From Vibrio sp. B1FLJ16 (GTDB lineage Bacteria; Pseudomonadota; Gammaproteobacteria; Enterobacterales; Vibrionaceae), in NCBI RefSeq assembly GCF_905175385.1, contig NZ_HG992750.1:1631418-1695417 (forward strand): a stretch of DNA of 64,000 nucleotides, written 5' to 3'. Below, piece after piece: positions 24,738 to 33,652 of this stretch. The position numbers and the translations under genes are program-made. The notes below the pieces were generated by a model. That model was not told the DNA's origin, ran no database searches, and worked only from the letters and a program-made list of their open reading frames with translations. Position 1 is the stretch's first letter. Every line of letters begins with the position of its first letter.

Positions 24738-25736
24738 TTATAGCCCTTTTTTCGCTAGTTCGTCTCTGAAGTTGTCACGAGTGATAAGGACTACGTCAGT
24801 TACTTCCACGAATTTAGTTGGTTCAACGTCTTCTTTAACCCACTTGTAAAGAGATTCGATACTCTTGTAGCCGTGTACGTCCGGGCTAGGAAGTAGAGAG
24901 CCGTAGAAGCCAGTTGCACTAGACTTCGCAAGTTCGTTAACTGCATCAACACCGTTGATACCGATACCGATTACGTTATCAGCGCCAAAGCCTTGACCTT
25001 CAGTTGCGCGTACGCCACCTAGAACGGTGTTGTCGTTCATACCAACAACAAGCCATTGTTTAACATTTGGGTATTGAACCATTAGAGAGTTAGCTGCATC
25101 CAATGCACCCGGGATATCGTTGGTTTTGGTTGGCACACGATAGATTTGGTCAGCAGGGAAGCCAGCCGCTTTCAGTGCAGAGATTGAACCGTCAACACGG
25201 CGACGTGCTGTATCCAACTCATCGGCAGTGATCGCCATTACGCCTGTGGTTGAAGCATCCCAGTTACGTTTCTGCATTTCTTTGTAAAGCTCAATACCTT
25301 GGCGTTCACCGATAGCTGTTGCAGCCATCATCACCAAAGGTACATTTGTCATTGGCTCGCCTTTAGCATTCAGGAACTGGTCATCAACAGTCACAACTTT
25401 AAGGTCGTAACTTTTCGCTTTCGCCATGATTGCAGGACCTAACTTTGGATCAGGTGTACAGATAACGAAACCTTTTGCGCCCTGAGCCGCTAGAGTGTCG
25501 ATAGCATTGAGGGTTTTTTCGCCATCAGGCACAGCCATTTTTACTACTTCAAAGCCTAAATCTTTACCGGCTTTTTCAGCAAATGACCATTCAGTCTGGA
25601 ACCATGGTTCTTCAGGTTGCTTAACTAGGTAACCTAGTCGCATGTCGTCATTTGAACCAAAAAATGCGTTAGCAGAAGCACTAAGCATGGTTGCGCCAGA
25701 TAAGGCAGCGATTGTGAGTAGTTTTTTTAATTTCAT
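24738..25736 (-). CDS. araF: periplasmic L-arabinose-binding protein AraF
   Basis: Encodes 332 residues, the AraF family. The signal peptide ends near SASANA, then FFGSNDDMRLGYLVKQPEEPW. Pocket and hinge segments include FVICTPDPKLGPAIMAKAK, TVDDQFLNAKGEPM and WLVVGMNDNTVLGGVRATEG, matching the E. coli protein in order. It is the first gene of araFGH and is divergent from araB, with a shared control region of 376 bp containing AraC and CRP sites. Confidence 0.94.
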   Translation of the reverse strand: MKLKKLLTIAALSGATMLSASANAFFGSNDDMRLGYLVKQPEEPWFQTEWSFAEKAGKDLGFEVVKMAVPDGEKTLNAIDTLAAQGAKGFVICTPDPKLGPAIMAKAKSYDLKVVTVDDQFLNAKGEPMTNVPLVMMAATAIGERQGIELYKEMQKRNWDASTTGVMAITADELDTARRRVDGSISALKAAGFPADQIYRVPTKTNDIPGALDAANSLMVQYPNVKQWLVVGMNDNTVLGGVRATEGQGFGADNVIGIGINGVDAVNELAKSSATGFYGSLLPSPDVHGYKSIESLYKWVKEDVEPTKFVEVTDVVLITRDNFRDELAKKGL

Positions 25737-25802
25737 TATTATCCATCCACTGGTAGAGGTAAGTGTTCGCAGTAAATATTTATGGATTTAGAAATATTTA
25801 TA

Positions 25803-25867
25803 AGTGACAAGAATCACAGCAGAAAAAAGTAGCGTTTTTGTCCATTCATTTAGCAGCGGTGAACATG
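25803..25867. promoter_or_regulatory. CRP and AraC sites serving araF
   Basis: CRP site AGTGA-N6-TCACA (25803-25818, one mismatch to consensus) lies nearest araF. Upstream are AraC half-sites TAGCGTTTTTGTCCATT (25830-25846) and TAGCAGCGGTGAACATG (25851-25867), 21 bp apart and pointing away from araF. As I recall, the E. coli araFGH promoter has the same order with CRP next to the promoter. Confidence 0.78.
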
Positions 25868-25948
25868 ATGCGGATCTCAAATGGGGCGTTTTGGTGCATG
25901 AGTGATCCATAAAAGTGCGTAAGGAAACGTTATCCTAGCCATATCTAG

Positions 25949-26065
25949 TGTGATTCAGGTCAAACTTCAGTCTTAGGCGGTTTTTATTGTCATCAGCACA
26001 AAATCCATACCGTGGCAATTTTGTCCATACATGTAGCAAGCGGTGTCATGGCTGAATAATCCATG
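25949..26065 (+). promoter_or_regulatory. CRP and AraC sites serving araB
   Basis: CRP-like TGTGA-N6-TCAAA (25949-25964), then AraC half-sites TGGCAATTTTGTCCATA (26013-26029) and TAGCAAGCGGTGTCATG (26034-26050), 21 bp apart and pointing toward araB, as I1-I2 do at E. coli pBAD. A TATAAATTAT -10-like stretch follows at about 26072. A third weaker half-site, TGGCTGAATAATCCATG, overlaps at 26049-26065. Confidence 0.8.
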
Positions 26066-26112
26066 CAGAGGTATAAATTATAGAAAAATAGATAACCCTA
26101 CATGGAGTTGTT

Positions 26113-27810
26113 ATGAAGCAATTAGCGACACACCCTGCACATGTTATCGGTTTGGATTTTGGTTCAGATTCGGTTCGTGCGCTTATCGTCAACGCTGTAA
26201 GTGGTGAAGAAGTAGCCTCTGGTGTTACTTACTACCCGCGTTGGATGGAAGGCAAATATAGCAAGCCTGAGCAGTCTCAATTTCGTCATCACCCGAAAGA
26301 CTATATAGAAGCAATGACTCAAGCGATTCGTGAAGCGCTTGCAGTGGTTCCTGCTGAAATTGCACAGTCAGTTGTGGGCATCGGTGTGGATACAACGGGT
26401 TCTACACCAGCGCCGGTTGACGCAGAAGGTAACGTTCTCGCTCTTTTACCTGAGTTCGAAGAAAACCCGAATGCCATGTTCATTTTGTGGAAAGACCACA
26501 CTTCTGTATCAAAAGCGGATCTAATCAATGAACTGGCTCATGGCGGCGAGTTTATCGACTACACCAAGTACATTGGCGGTATCTACTCTTCTGAATGGTT
26601 CTGGGCGAAAGCGGCTTGGGTAAGCGAACAAGACGAGCAAGTGGCTAAACACGCTCATAGTTGGGTTGAGCTTTGTGACTGGATTCCTGCGCTGTTAAGT
26701 GGCAACGAGCACCCAAGTAAATTCCGTCATGGCATTTGTGCTGCTGGTCATAAAGCAATGTGGCATGACAGCTGGGGCGGCTTACCAGATCAAAAATTCC
26801 TTTCTGCGATTTCTCCAACCCTGGATGGCATTCGTGAGCGTATGTTTGATGAGGTTTACACTTCTGAAGATGTCGCGGGTTACTTGACGCAAGAGTGGGC
26901 TGAAAAACTTGGTCTACCGGTTGGTTTAGCAGTCGCGGTTGGTGAATTCGACTGTCACATGGGTGCAGTAGGCGCTGGTGCAGGTGAGCACGACTTAGTA
27001 AAAGTTATCGGTACGTCTACTTGTGACATCCTGATGGTTGATGCGGACAAAGTTGGCGACAAGACCATCCACGGTATCTGTGGTCAAGTGAAAGGCAGTG
27101 CGCTTCCAGGTCTAATGGCGCTTGAAGCGGGTCAGTCCGCATTTGGTGATGCTTACGCCTGGTACAAACGTGTACTGATGTGGCCAATCCAACAACTAGC
27201 GAAAGATAACCCTGAAGCAGCAAAAGTGATGGAGCAGCTTGATGACGCCATGATCCCAATGCTTGCACAAGCAGCACAGGAATATGGCTTCAATGAAAAC
27301 TCGCCATTAGCGATGGACTGGCATAACGGCCGTCGTACTCCTTACGCGAACCAACGCCTAAAAGGTGCATTCACAGACCTCAACCTTGGTTCTACTGCAC
27401 CAGCAATGTTTGCAGCATTGGTTGAATCGACCGCTCACGGCGCAAAAGCGATTGTTGATTGCTTTGTTGATCAGGGTATGGATGTTGAGCGTGTTATCGC
27501 TATCGGCGGTATCTCGCAAAAATCGCCTTACGTGATGCAGATGTGTGCGGATGTTATTGGTCGCGAAATCGCAGTAGCAAGCTCTGAGCAATGTTGTGCG
27601 CTTGGCGCAGCAATCTTTGCAGCCGTCGCGGCGGGCGTATATGAAGACGCACAGCAGGCACAAAAAGCAATGGCTAGCCCAATCAGCCAGGTTTACAAAC
27701 CAAATGCAGCAGCGGAAACGGTGCGCAAACAGCGTTACGCAGGCTACCGTGAGCTGGGCCAGCACATCGAGCAAATTTCAGAATCGAAACTTTCTCAGGA
27801 GCGCAGCTAA
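26113..27810 (+). CDS. araB: L-ribulokinase AraB
   Basis: Encodes 565 residues of the FGGY carbohydrate kinase family. The N-terminal ATPase motif is VIGLDFGSDSVRALIVN; the central GIGVDTTGSTPAPVD and C-terminal VIAIGGISQKSPYVMQMCAD are typical of ribulokinase. It phosphorylates L-ribulose to L-ribulose 5-phosphate. It is the first gene of araBDA; the ATG follows GGAG (catGGAGttgttATG). The stop codon overlaps the araD start as TAATG. Confidence 0.95.
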   Translation: MKQLATHPAHVIGLDFGSDSVRALIVNAVSGEEVASGVTYYPRWMEGKYSKPEQSQFRHHPKDYIEAMTQAIREALAVVPAEIAQSVVGIGVDTTGSTPAPVDAEGNVLALLPEFEENPNAMFILWKDHTSVSKADLINELAHGGEFIDYTKYIGGIYSSEWFWAKAAWVSEQDEQVAKHAHSWVELCDWIPALLSGNEHPSKFRHGICAAGHKAMWHDSWGGLPDQKFLSAISPTLDGIRERMFDEVYTSEDVAGYLTQEWAEKLGLPVGLAVAVGEFDCHMGAVGAGAGEHDLVKVIGTSTCDILMVDADKVGDKTIHGICGQVKGSALPGLMALEAGQSAFGDAYAWYKRVLMWPIQQLAKDNPEAAKVMEQLDDAMIPMLAQAAQEYGFNENSPLAMDWHNGRRTPYANQRLKGAFTDLNLGSTAPAMFAALVESTAHGAKAIVDCFVDQGMDVERVIAIGGISQKSPYVMQMCADVIGREIAVASSEQCCALGAAIFAAVAAGVYEDAQQAQKAMASPISQVYKPNAAAETVRKQRYAGYRELGQHIEQISESKLSQERS

Positions 27811-28548
27811 TGGGTAACCAAGCTTTTTTTAAACCAAGAAGAGCGCCTGAAAACACTGCGTCACGACGTTTGGCAAGCCAACCTTGATTTGGAGCGTCAC
27901 AACTTAGTGACGTTCACTTGGGGCAACGTTTCAGCTATCGATCGTGAATCTGGTTTGGTGGTGATTAAACCAAGCGGCGTAGCATACGAAGACCTAAGCG
28001 CAGAAAACATGGTGGTGGTCGATCTGGAAGGTAATGTGGTTGAGGGAGATCTTAACCCATCTTCTGATACCGCGACTCACCTGGTGATGTATCGCACTTA
28101 CGCAAAAATTGGTGGTGTTGTGCACACGCACTCACCGCAGGCAACCGCATGGGCACAGGCAGGTAAAGCAATCCCCGCCCTAGGCACCACTCATGCAGAC
28201 TATTTCTACGGCAGCATTCCGTGTACTCGTGCGCTGACCAATGAAGAAATTGCGAACGATTACGAACTGAATACTGGCGTTGTGATTGCTGAAACCATCG
28301 GTGATGAAAATCCAATGGCAATTCCGGGCATTCTAGTCAAAGAACATGCACCGTTTTGTTGGGGTAAAGACGCTCACAACGCGGTACATAACGCAGTAGT
28401 GACCGAAGTGGTAGCAGGTATGGCTCTGCAAACACTGCAAATCAATCCTTCTGTGGAATATATCAATCAAGCGTTGCTCGACAAGCATTACCTACGTAAA
28501 CACGGGGCAAATGCATATTACGGTCAGTCAGCAAAGAACAAAAAATAA
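27810..28548 (+). CDS. araD: L-ribulose-5-phosphate 4-epimerase AraD, frameshifted
   Basis: The body from 27841 on encodes a clear Ara[52 protein letters not shown] (metal-binding His pair), [16 protein letters not shown] and C-terminal [12 protein letters not shown]. The expected ATG at 27810 (overlapping the araB stop) is in a different frame. It reads MGNQAFF and then goes out of frame at CTTTTTTTAAA (27823-27833). Deleting one T restores [20 protein letters not shown], which joins smoothly to the AraD body. So this is a +1 shift at a T7 run: a real mutation, a phase-variable or slippage site, or an assembly error. Without the shift the only in-frame start would be a TTG at 27889, cutting into the conserved N terminus. 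Confidence 0.88.
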
Positions 28549-28558
28549 AGGGTAAGTC

Positions 28559-30061
28559 ATGAAAGTATTTAACGAAAAACAAGTTTGGTTTGTTACTGGT
28601 TCACAAACGCTTTACGGACCAAAAGTTCTTGAAAACGTAGCACAAGACAGTGCTCAAATCGTAGCAAGCTTTAATGAAACAAGCGCTATTTCAGTGCCTA
28701 TGGTTGATAAAGGTACGGTTAAATCGCCAGACGAAATTCTAAACGTATGTCGCGCAGCAAATAACGATCCTGACTGTATCGGTCTGGTTCTTTGGATGCA
28801 CACTTTCTCTCCAGCGAAAATGTGGATTGCAGGTCTTTCTCAACTGAACAAACCATTCCTTCACCTACACACTCAGTTCAATGCAGGTCTTCCATGGGAT
28901 GACATCGACATGAACTACATGAACACGCACCAAAGTGCGCATGGTTGTCGTGAGTTTGGTTTCATCGGTACACGCATGGATATCGACCGTAAAGTTGTGG
29001 TTGGTCATTGGCAAAACCCTAACGTTCACGCAGAAATTGATGACTGGTGTCGTGCGGCGATCGGTATCGATGCAGGTCAAAACCTGAAAGTAGCTCGCTT
29101 CGGTGACAACATGCGTCAGGTTGCGGTTACAGAAGGTAACAAGGTTTCTGCTCAAATCCAGTTCGGCTATGAAGTTAACGCTTACGGCCTTGGCGAACTA
29201 ACAGACGTAATCCAGTCTGTATCAGATGCAGACGTAGCGCGCATGCTTGATGAATACGCTTCTACTTACGAAATGAAGTCTGAGCTACTGACTGATCCTA
29301 CGCTGCTTAAACTGATGCAACACGAAGCTCGCTTAGAAGTGGGTATGGAGCGTTTCCTTACAGATGTGGGCGCAAGTGCCTTTACTAACACGTTTGAAAA
29401 CTTAACGGGTCTAGGCTCTCTACCAGGCCTTGCAACCCAGCGCCTAATGGCGAAAGGCTTCGGCTACGGCGGTGAGGGTGACTGGAAAACATCGGCTATG
29501 GTTCACATCATGAAGCAGATGGGTAAAGGTCGTGAAGGTGGTACTTCGTTTATGGAAGATTACACCTACAACTTCGGTGCAACGGATCAGGCTCTAGGCG
29601 CACACATGCTAGAAGTGTGTCCAACCATTGCTTCTGCTAAACCTAAGCTAGAAATCCATCGCCATACTATCGGCCTGAAGTGTGATGTTCCTCGACTGCT
29701 ATTTAGCGGTAAAGAAGGTAACGCTCTGAACGTTTCTGTGATTGATTTGGGTAACCGCTTCCGCATGGTTGTGAACACAGTGAAAACCGTTAACCCACCA
29801 CAAACTATGCCTCACCTACCTGTGGCACACGCACTTTGGGAACCAATGCCAAACCTACAAGTTGCAGCGGCAACCTGGATTCACGCAGGTGGCGCACACC
29901 ACAGTGCATACAGCCAACAAGTGAGTGTTGATACACTAGCGGATTACGCTGACATTCTAGGTATGGAAATGGTTGTAATCGATGAAAACACAGAAACTCG
30001 TAAGTTCAAGCAAGAGCTAAAAACTAACAGCTTGTACTACCGTTTAGCTTCTGGCGTTTAA
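28559..30061 (+). CDS. araA: L-arabinose isomerase AraA
   Basis: Encodes 500 residues, full length for Ara[16 protein letters not shown] at the N terminus, [49 protein letters not shown] and C-terminal [12 protein letters not shown], including the active-site Glu and His residues. It converts L-arabinose to L-ribulose. It follows araD by 10 bp and is followed by a strong hairpin terminator. Gene order is araB-D-A here, with araC downstream in the same direction instead of divergent. Confidence 0.96.
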   Translation: MKVFNEKQVWFVTGSQTLYGPKVLENVAQDSAQIVASFNETSAISVPMVDKGTVKSPDEILNVCRAANNDPDCIGLVLWMHTFSPAKMWIAGLSQLNKPFLHLHTQFNAGLPWDDIDMNYMNTHQSAHGCREFGFIGTRMDIDRKVVVGHWQNPNVHAEIDDWCRAAIGIDAGQNLKVARFGDNMRQVAVTEGNKVSAQIQFGYEVNAYGLGELTDVIQSVSDADVARMLDEYASTYEMKSELLTDPTLLKLMQHEARLEVGMERFLTDVGASAFTNTFENLTGLGSLPGLATQRLMAKGFGYGGEGDWKTSAMVHIMKQMGKGREGGTSFMEDYTYNFGATDQALGAHMLEVCPTIASAKPKLEIHRHTIGLKCDVPRLLFSGKEGNALNVSVIDLGNRFRMVVNTVKTVNPPQTMPHLPVAHALWEPMPNLQVAAATWIHAGGAHHSAYSQQVSVDTLADYADILGMEMVVIDENTETRKFKQELKTNSLYYRLASGV

Positions 30062-30068
30062 TCAATAA

Positions 30069-30090
30069 CCCCCTCAGCTCGCTGAGGGGG
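30069..30090 (+). terminator. terminator after araA
   Basis: CCCCCTCAGC/GCTGAGGGGG, a 10-bp G/C-rich stem with a 2-nt centre, 7 bp after the araA stop. The downstream T-run is short (TATTAT). Confidence 0.8.
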
Positions 30091-30094
30091 TATT

Positions 30095-30256
30095 ATACCA
30101 ATCGTAGTAAATAACTGGTCATTCTAGCTTGTTAAAATACTCGATAACTGCGTTGAAATTTTTGATTGTAGAATAACTACTTATCGAAAAATCTCGCCTA
30201 GTTCTCTAGCATTTTCCCTACGCTACTTCTGATCACTTATTTACTGTGATTGGTAT
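30095..30256. repeat. MITE-like inverted-repeat element
   Basis: A 162-bp element with 27-bp imperfect terminal inverted repeats: left starts ATACCAATCGTAGTAAATAA (30095-30121), right is its reverse complement with four mismatches (30230-30256). It lies between araA and the gene at 30270 and reaches to within a few bases of that gene's ribosome binding site, so it may supply or disrupt the promoter. It is a different family from the 2802-3081 element. Confidence 0.7.
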
Positions 30257-30269
30257 TATCGAGGTAATT

Positions 30270-30782
30270 ATGACGGTTGACGATTCCCAAGTTGCACATG
30301 CTTTAGATATTCACAGTCATCAATGGACGCTGCGCGTAGCCGAGCTATGTCCGACACAGTTTCAACTCTTTTATGGCGAGAAGCTTGTCTTTCATGGCCA
30401 TCTTGAGTTGCTTAACAATGGTGAGCAGTTAGATTCTTCGCAAGCTGAATGGAAGTATCGTCACCGTCAAAATCGTATTGAACAGTGGTGCCAGCTGCAG
30501 CACGGGGATAAATTATCCATCAACATGAATTATTACTTTCACGAAAAAGCAGTGGTTATTGAGTATTTAGCTCGTAACAGTATTCCAACGCGGCTTGACA
30601 TTCGTCATAAGATTACGCCGTTAGAATCAGACGTAAAAGAATCATCTAAACAAGTGAATTTATCCGATTGGCAGCGACGCAGGCATGGGCTTCCAAGCGA
30701 GTCAATTCGCCGCTCAATAAAACCCGATCTGTTTCGTGAAGCTTTTTCCGCCACTCAGTGGATCGTATTAGATAAAATGTGA
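30270..30782 (+). CDS. unknown protein between araA and araC
   Basis: Encodes 170 residues that I do not recognise. The ATG at 30270 is preceded by GAGGT; an upstream ATG at 30246 lies in the repeat element. The central part (LSINMNYYFHEKAVVIEYLA, then SIPTRLDIRHKITPLE) has the alternating pattern of a beta-sandwich and faintly recalls aldose-1-epimerase/galactose mutarotase strands, but the catalytic His/Glu set is not obvious. The C terminus is basic (SDWQRRRHGLPSESIRRSIK). Its position suggests a sugar-related or regulatory accessory role; that is inference from neighbours. Confidence 0.6.
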   Translation: MTVDDSQVAHALDIHSHQWTLRVAELCPTQFQLFYGEKLVFHGHLELLNNGEQLDSSQAEWKYRHRQNRIEQWCQLQHGDKLSINMNYYFHEKAVVIEYLARNSIPTRLDIRHKITPLESDVKESSKQVNLSDWQRRRHGLPSESIRRSIKPDLFREAFSATQWIVLDKM

Positions 30783-30847
30783 CGTCGAAAATCGCAATAC
30801 TTTCGGCCTCAACATACACTAGACAAAATTCTAGTAACTGTTGATCT

Positions 30848-31687
30848 ATGCAAAATACCGATCCTCTCAAGCCCGGATATGATTTTGATGCACATTTAGT
30901 TGCAGGTCTGACGCCAATCATCGAAGGCGATGAACTCGACTATACCATTGACCGTCAAAATGGTATGAAAGGGTATATCATCAATATCACTAGTAAAGGT
31001 GAAGGTACTATTTTCTCTGGCGAACATGAGTTCCATGTGAAAGCCGGCGATATCCTATTGTTCCCACCAAGTGCAGCACACCATTACCGCCGTAAAACCG
31101 ATAACGCTTCGTGGTTCCACCGCTGGGTCTACTTTCGTCCACGTGCATTCTGGAACGACTGGTTAAGCTGGCAAGAAGAGCGCAACGGTGTTTACGTAAC
31201 AAGCGGTTTATCTGCTCAAGATATTGACCATATTGAGAGTCTGTTCGTTGATATTGAATACACCGCTAAGTCAGATCTACCGTATCGTAATGATCTCGCG
31301 ATTAATTTACTCGAACAACTGCTGATCCGCTGTAAGTCATTGCAACCGGACGTAGTGAGTAAAGCGCTGGATCCACGGATTGTTCAAGCGACTAACTACA
31401 TGACCCAGAACCTGAACCAAGACTTTACACTGGAAGAGATAGCGGCACATACCTGTTTGTCTCCTTCTCGTTTGGGTCACTTGTTCCGTGACGAAATGAA
31501 AATGACGATAACCCAATGGCGTGATGATCAGAGGATCAGCCGAGCCAAGCAGTTGTTAGTCACGACGCACTATTCGATAAATCATATCGGGCGGATTGTC
31601 GGCTATTCCGATCCGCTCTATTTCTCACGCGTATTCAAGCGAAAAGCAGGGGTCAGCCCAAAGCTGTTCCGAGAGCAGATTAGTTAA
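30848..31687 (+). CDS. araC: arabinose regulator AraC
   Basis: Encodes 279 residues very similar to E. coli AraC over its length. The cupin domain has PGYDFDAHLVAGLTPI, DRQNGMKGYIINI, GDILLFPPSAAHHY and WFHRWVYFRPRAFW; residues matching the arabinose pocket (the N-arm Pro, Thr of GLTPI, Arg of DRQNG, Tyr of HHY, Trp of RWVYF) are present. The C-terminal double HTH runs through LEEIAAHTCLSPSRLGHLFR and INHIGRIVGYSDPLYFSRVF. It should activate the three site pairs described upstream of ytfQ, araF and araB with CRP. Confidence 0.94.
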   Translation: MQNTDPLKPGYDFDAHLVAGLTPIIEGDELDYTIDRQNGMKGYIINITSKGEGTIFSGEHEFHVKAGDILLFPPSAAHHYRRKTDNASWFHRWVYFRPRAFWNDWLSWQEERNGVYVTSGLSAQDIDHIESLFVDIEYTAKSDLPYRNDLAINLLEQLLIRCKSLQPDVVSKALDPRIVQATNYMTQNLNQDFTLEEIAAHTCLSPSRLGHLFRDEMKMTITQWRDDQRISRAKQLLVTTHYSINHIGRIVGYSDPLYFSRVFKRKAGVSPKLFREQIS

Positions 31688-31757
31688 CGGTTATCTTGAA
31701 CCAAGCGCTGACACTGTCTACAATGGCGCACTTTCTTTACGGATTCCAGGTCAGAAA

Positions 31758-32003
31758 ATGAACGACACTACTAAACCAGATTTACCAGATCGCCTTGCGG
31801 GCAACCCACGTAGCCCATTCTTTGTGAAAGAGTGCTTTGAGCACCAAATCGGTATTCGTTTCAACGGCAAAGAGCGTACTGACGTTGAAGAGTACTGCGT
31901 GAGCGAAGGCTGGGTTAAAATCGCGTCTCCTAAAGCAAAAGACCGTTACGGCAACCCTATGCTTATTCAGCTTAAAGGCACGGTTGAAGCGTACTACGTG
32001 TAA
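31758..32003 (+). CDS. DUF3297 family protein
   Basis: Encodes 81 residues: NDTTKPDLPDRLAGNPRSPF, ECFEHQIGIRFNGKERTDVE, and EGWVKIASPKAKDRYGNPM, the DUF3297 pattern. Function unknown. The ATG at 31758 is used because the family starts here; the frame continues upstream over the araC 3' end without a plausible start. A strong terminator follows. Confidence 0.82.
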   Translation: MNDTTKPDLPDRLAGNPRSPFFVKECFEHQIGIRFNGKERTDVEEYCVSEGWVKIASPKAKDRYGNPMLIQLKGTVEAYYV

Positions 32004-32066
32004 GCCAACCATGTTGTATCGATCTTAAAGCTCAGGCAATATCGCCCTAGGCTAATAAGTTCCGGA

Positions 32067-32097
32067 GGGATCTGAGTTTGACTCGGGTCCCTTTTTT
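32067..32097 (+). terminator. terminator after the DUF3297 gene
   Basis: Eleven-position stem (GGGATCTGAGT against ACTCGGGTCCC, two G-U pairs) with a 3-nt loop and a T6 run. Confidence 0.85.
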
Positions 32098-32265
32098 AAT
32101 ACTTAAAATTCAGTATCTTAACAATCTAAACTTTAGTAAAAAACGCACGATGATTTTCAATTAACTTTGGCATAGAAAACTAACGAGTAACAAAAGGCAA
32201 GACCTGACCTCGCTAATGATTGTAATTGACCCTTATCTCGATATCGCTAAAACGCAAATGTATCG

Positions 32266-32757
32266 TTACGACGAGTGTTTATAACGATCTAACACTTTCT
32301 GCATTTCCAACCTATTTGGCGTAGCATGTTTTTCAACCATAAGGTCAATAAAGTCGTAAGCATCTAAATCAGTTAAGTGATCAATAACACTTGGGTCAGC
32401 GTTCTTATCGAGCAACCAATAAAACTCTTCCAGATCATCTTTAAGAATTGCACCGTGTATCGGCATAGCTCGTTTAGCCATATTTATGTCATTACCACTA
32501 TCTAAATATAACTGAGCAAAGTAATATTTACGTTCTGGATTCAGGTTAAGAAGAGAAGTTACATCGAAGTTTTCACTAAGGTCTTGGTATACTTTTTCTG
32601 AATACCCAAACACCTCAAAATAAGTCATACAGTTATCACTACTAAAAAACTTCATGGAGCCGGACATTGCGCACCTTAATAGTGTGTCTTCCCTTGGGCG
32701 TATAATTATCAGCACACTCAAAATCACCAATACGGTAAAAATAGCTTTCTTTGACAT
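32266..32757 (-). CDS. membrane-anchored unknown protein, ankyrin-like segment
   Basis: Encodes 163 residues from the ATG at 32757, one base after the stop of the gene at 32759 (TAG-C-ATG), so translation is coupled. An N-terminal hydrophobic segment (AIFTVLVILSVLIII) is a signal anchor. Later, PIHGAILKDDLEEFYWLLDK followed by NADPSVIDHLTD resembles a single ankyrin repeat. No family name can be given. The pair is A/T-rich compared with its neighbours. Confidence 0.6.
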   Translation of the reverse strand: MSKKAIFTVLVILSVLIIIRPREDTLLRCAMSGSMKFFSSDNCMTYFEVFGYSEKVYQDLSENFDVTSLLNLNPERKYYFAQLYLDSGNDINMAKRAMPIHGAILKDDLEEFYWLLDKNADPSVIDHLTDLDAYDFIDLMVEKHATPNRLEMQKVLDRYKHSS

Positions 32758-32758
32758 G

Positions 32759-33214
32759 CTAAACCCATACTCGTTTACTAATGATCTGTTCATATCTAGG
32801 TAAAATAAGTGGGTTTTTAATAGCTATTCCTGATAATAATATATTTAAATCTGACTTGAACCTTTGATTAAGAGCATCTACTACGAATTGGTAAATCTCT
32901 ACGTTCCTGAGGTCTTGTGTAGTCGCATGATGAAAAAAGTGAGGGCCCAGTGAAGTTATTAGCTTCTCTATTACTTTTTTAAATGGAGCTCTTGGGTTAA
33001 GGGTGGATTTCCATAACCCCTTCACAATACCAATTGAAAATGAGGCATCAATAGCTTCTAAAAGGAGAGCTTGAGCAAAACTTATCAACTCAGTTGTGAT
33101 AGATGCCACCATAATTTTATTTCTATCAGCTGGAAAAAAACGAATGAGGATTTCTCTTGCTTCCTCTTCATTGAATATGATCTCGGATTCCTTGAATACC
33201 TTTAGCGTGTTCAC
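32759..33214 (-). CDS. unknown protein upstream of the ankyrin-like gene
   Basis: Encodes 151 residues that I do not recognise, mostly helical, with EEEAREILIRFFPADRNKIM near the start and LISFAQALLLEAIDASFSIG in the middle. No signal peptide. It is followed directly by the membrane-anchored ankyrin-like gene. Two small coupled genes with a helical first product and an ankyrin second product would fit an effector/immunity or toxin/antidote pair, but nothing in the sequence proves it. Confidence 0.55.
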   Translation of the reverse strand: MNTLKVFKESEIIFNEEEAREILIRFFPADRNKIMVASITTELISFAQALLLEAIDASFSIGIVKGLWKSTLNPRAPFKKVIEKLITSLGPHFFHHATTQDLRNVEIYQFVVDALNQRFKSDLNILLSGIAIKNPLILPRYEQIISKRVWV

Positions 33215-33652
33215 CGACTTATCCTTGTTCCCTCGTTAACAATCGGTTAATTTTAATCCACCGTATCTCAGGCTTAAATTTCCGAGCAACGTTTTGAGAG
33301 ACATAAAGAATTATTGTGAAATTGATAAGATGGATTCTTACCTCCAGCTTCGAGAAACATTTGATTTCGCCGACTAAGAATACTTTTTATTATCTCCGAA
33401 TAGGCATGATGCACAATTATGTGTTTTCCATACTCGAAGTTATTCGTGTTTTGCTAATTTAAGTAAAAAATCTAAGTAACTTTTGTCCAGAACCTTCACG
33501 GCGGGCGCTCTTCACGGCTTGTGATCACCAAGCGATTCTGTCGTACCACTACTCTCCTAATCCATCTGGTCTCGTTTTGAGTACAAATTGTCTAGACTTC
33601 ATAGATAAAAAACGCCAAAAGAAACAACTCCGCATCGACTCAGGGAGAGAGA
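33215..33652. other. intergenic, no gene seen
   Basis: About 440 bp between divergent genes, A/T-rich on the left side. It should contain the promoters of the unknown pair and of the ABC operon. No repeat or structured element stands out. Confidence 0.5.
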
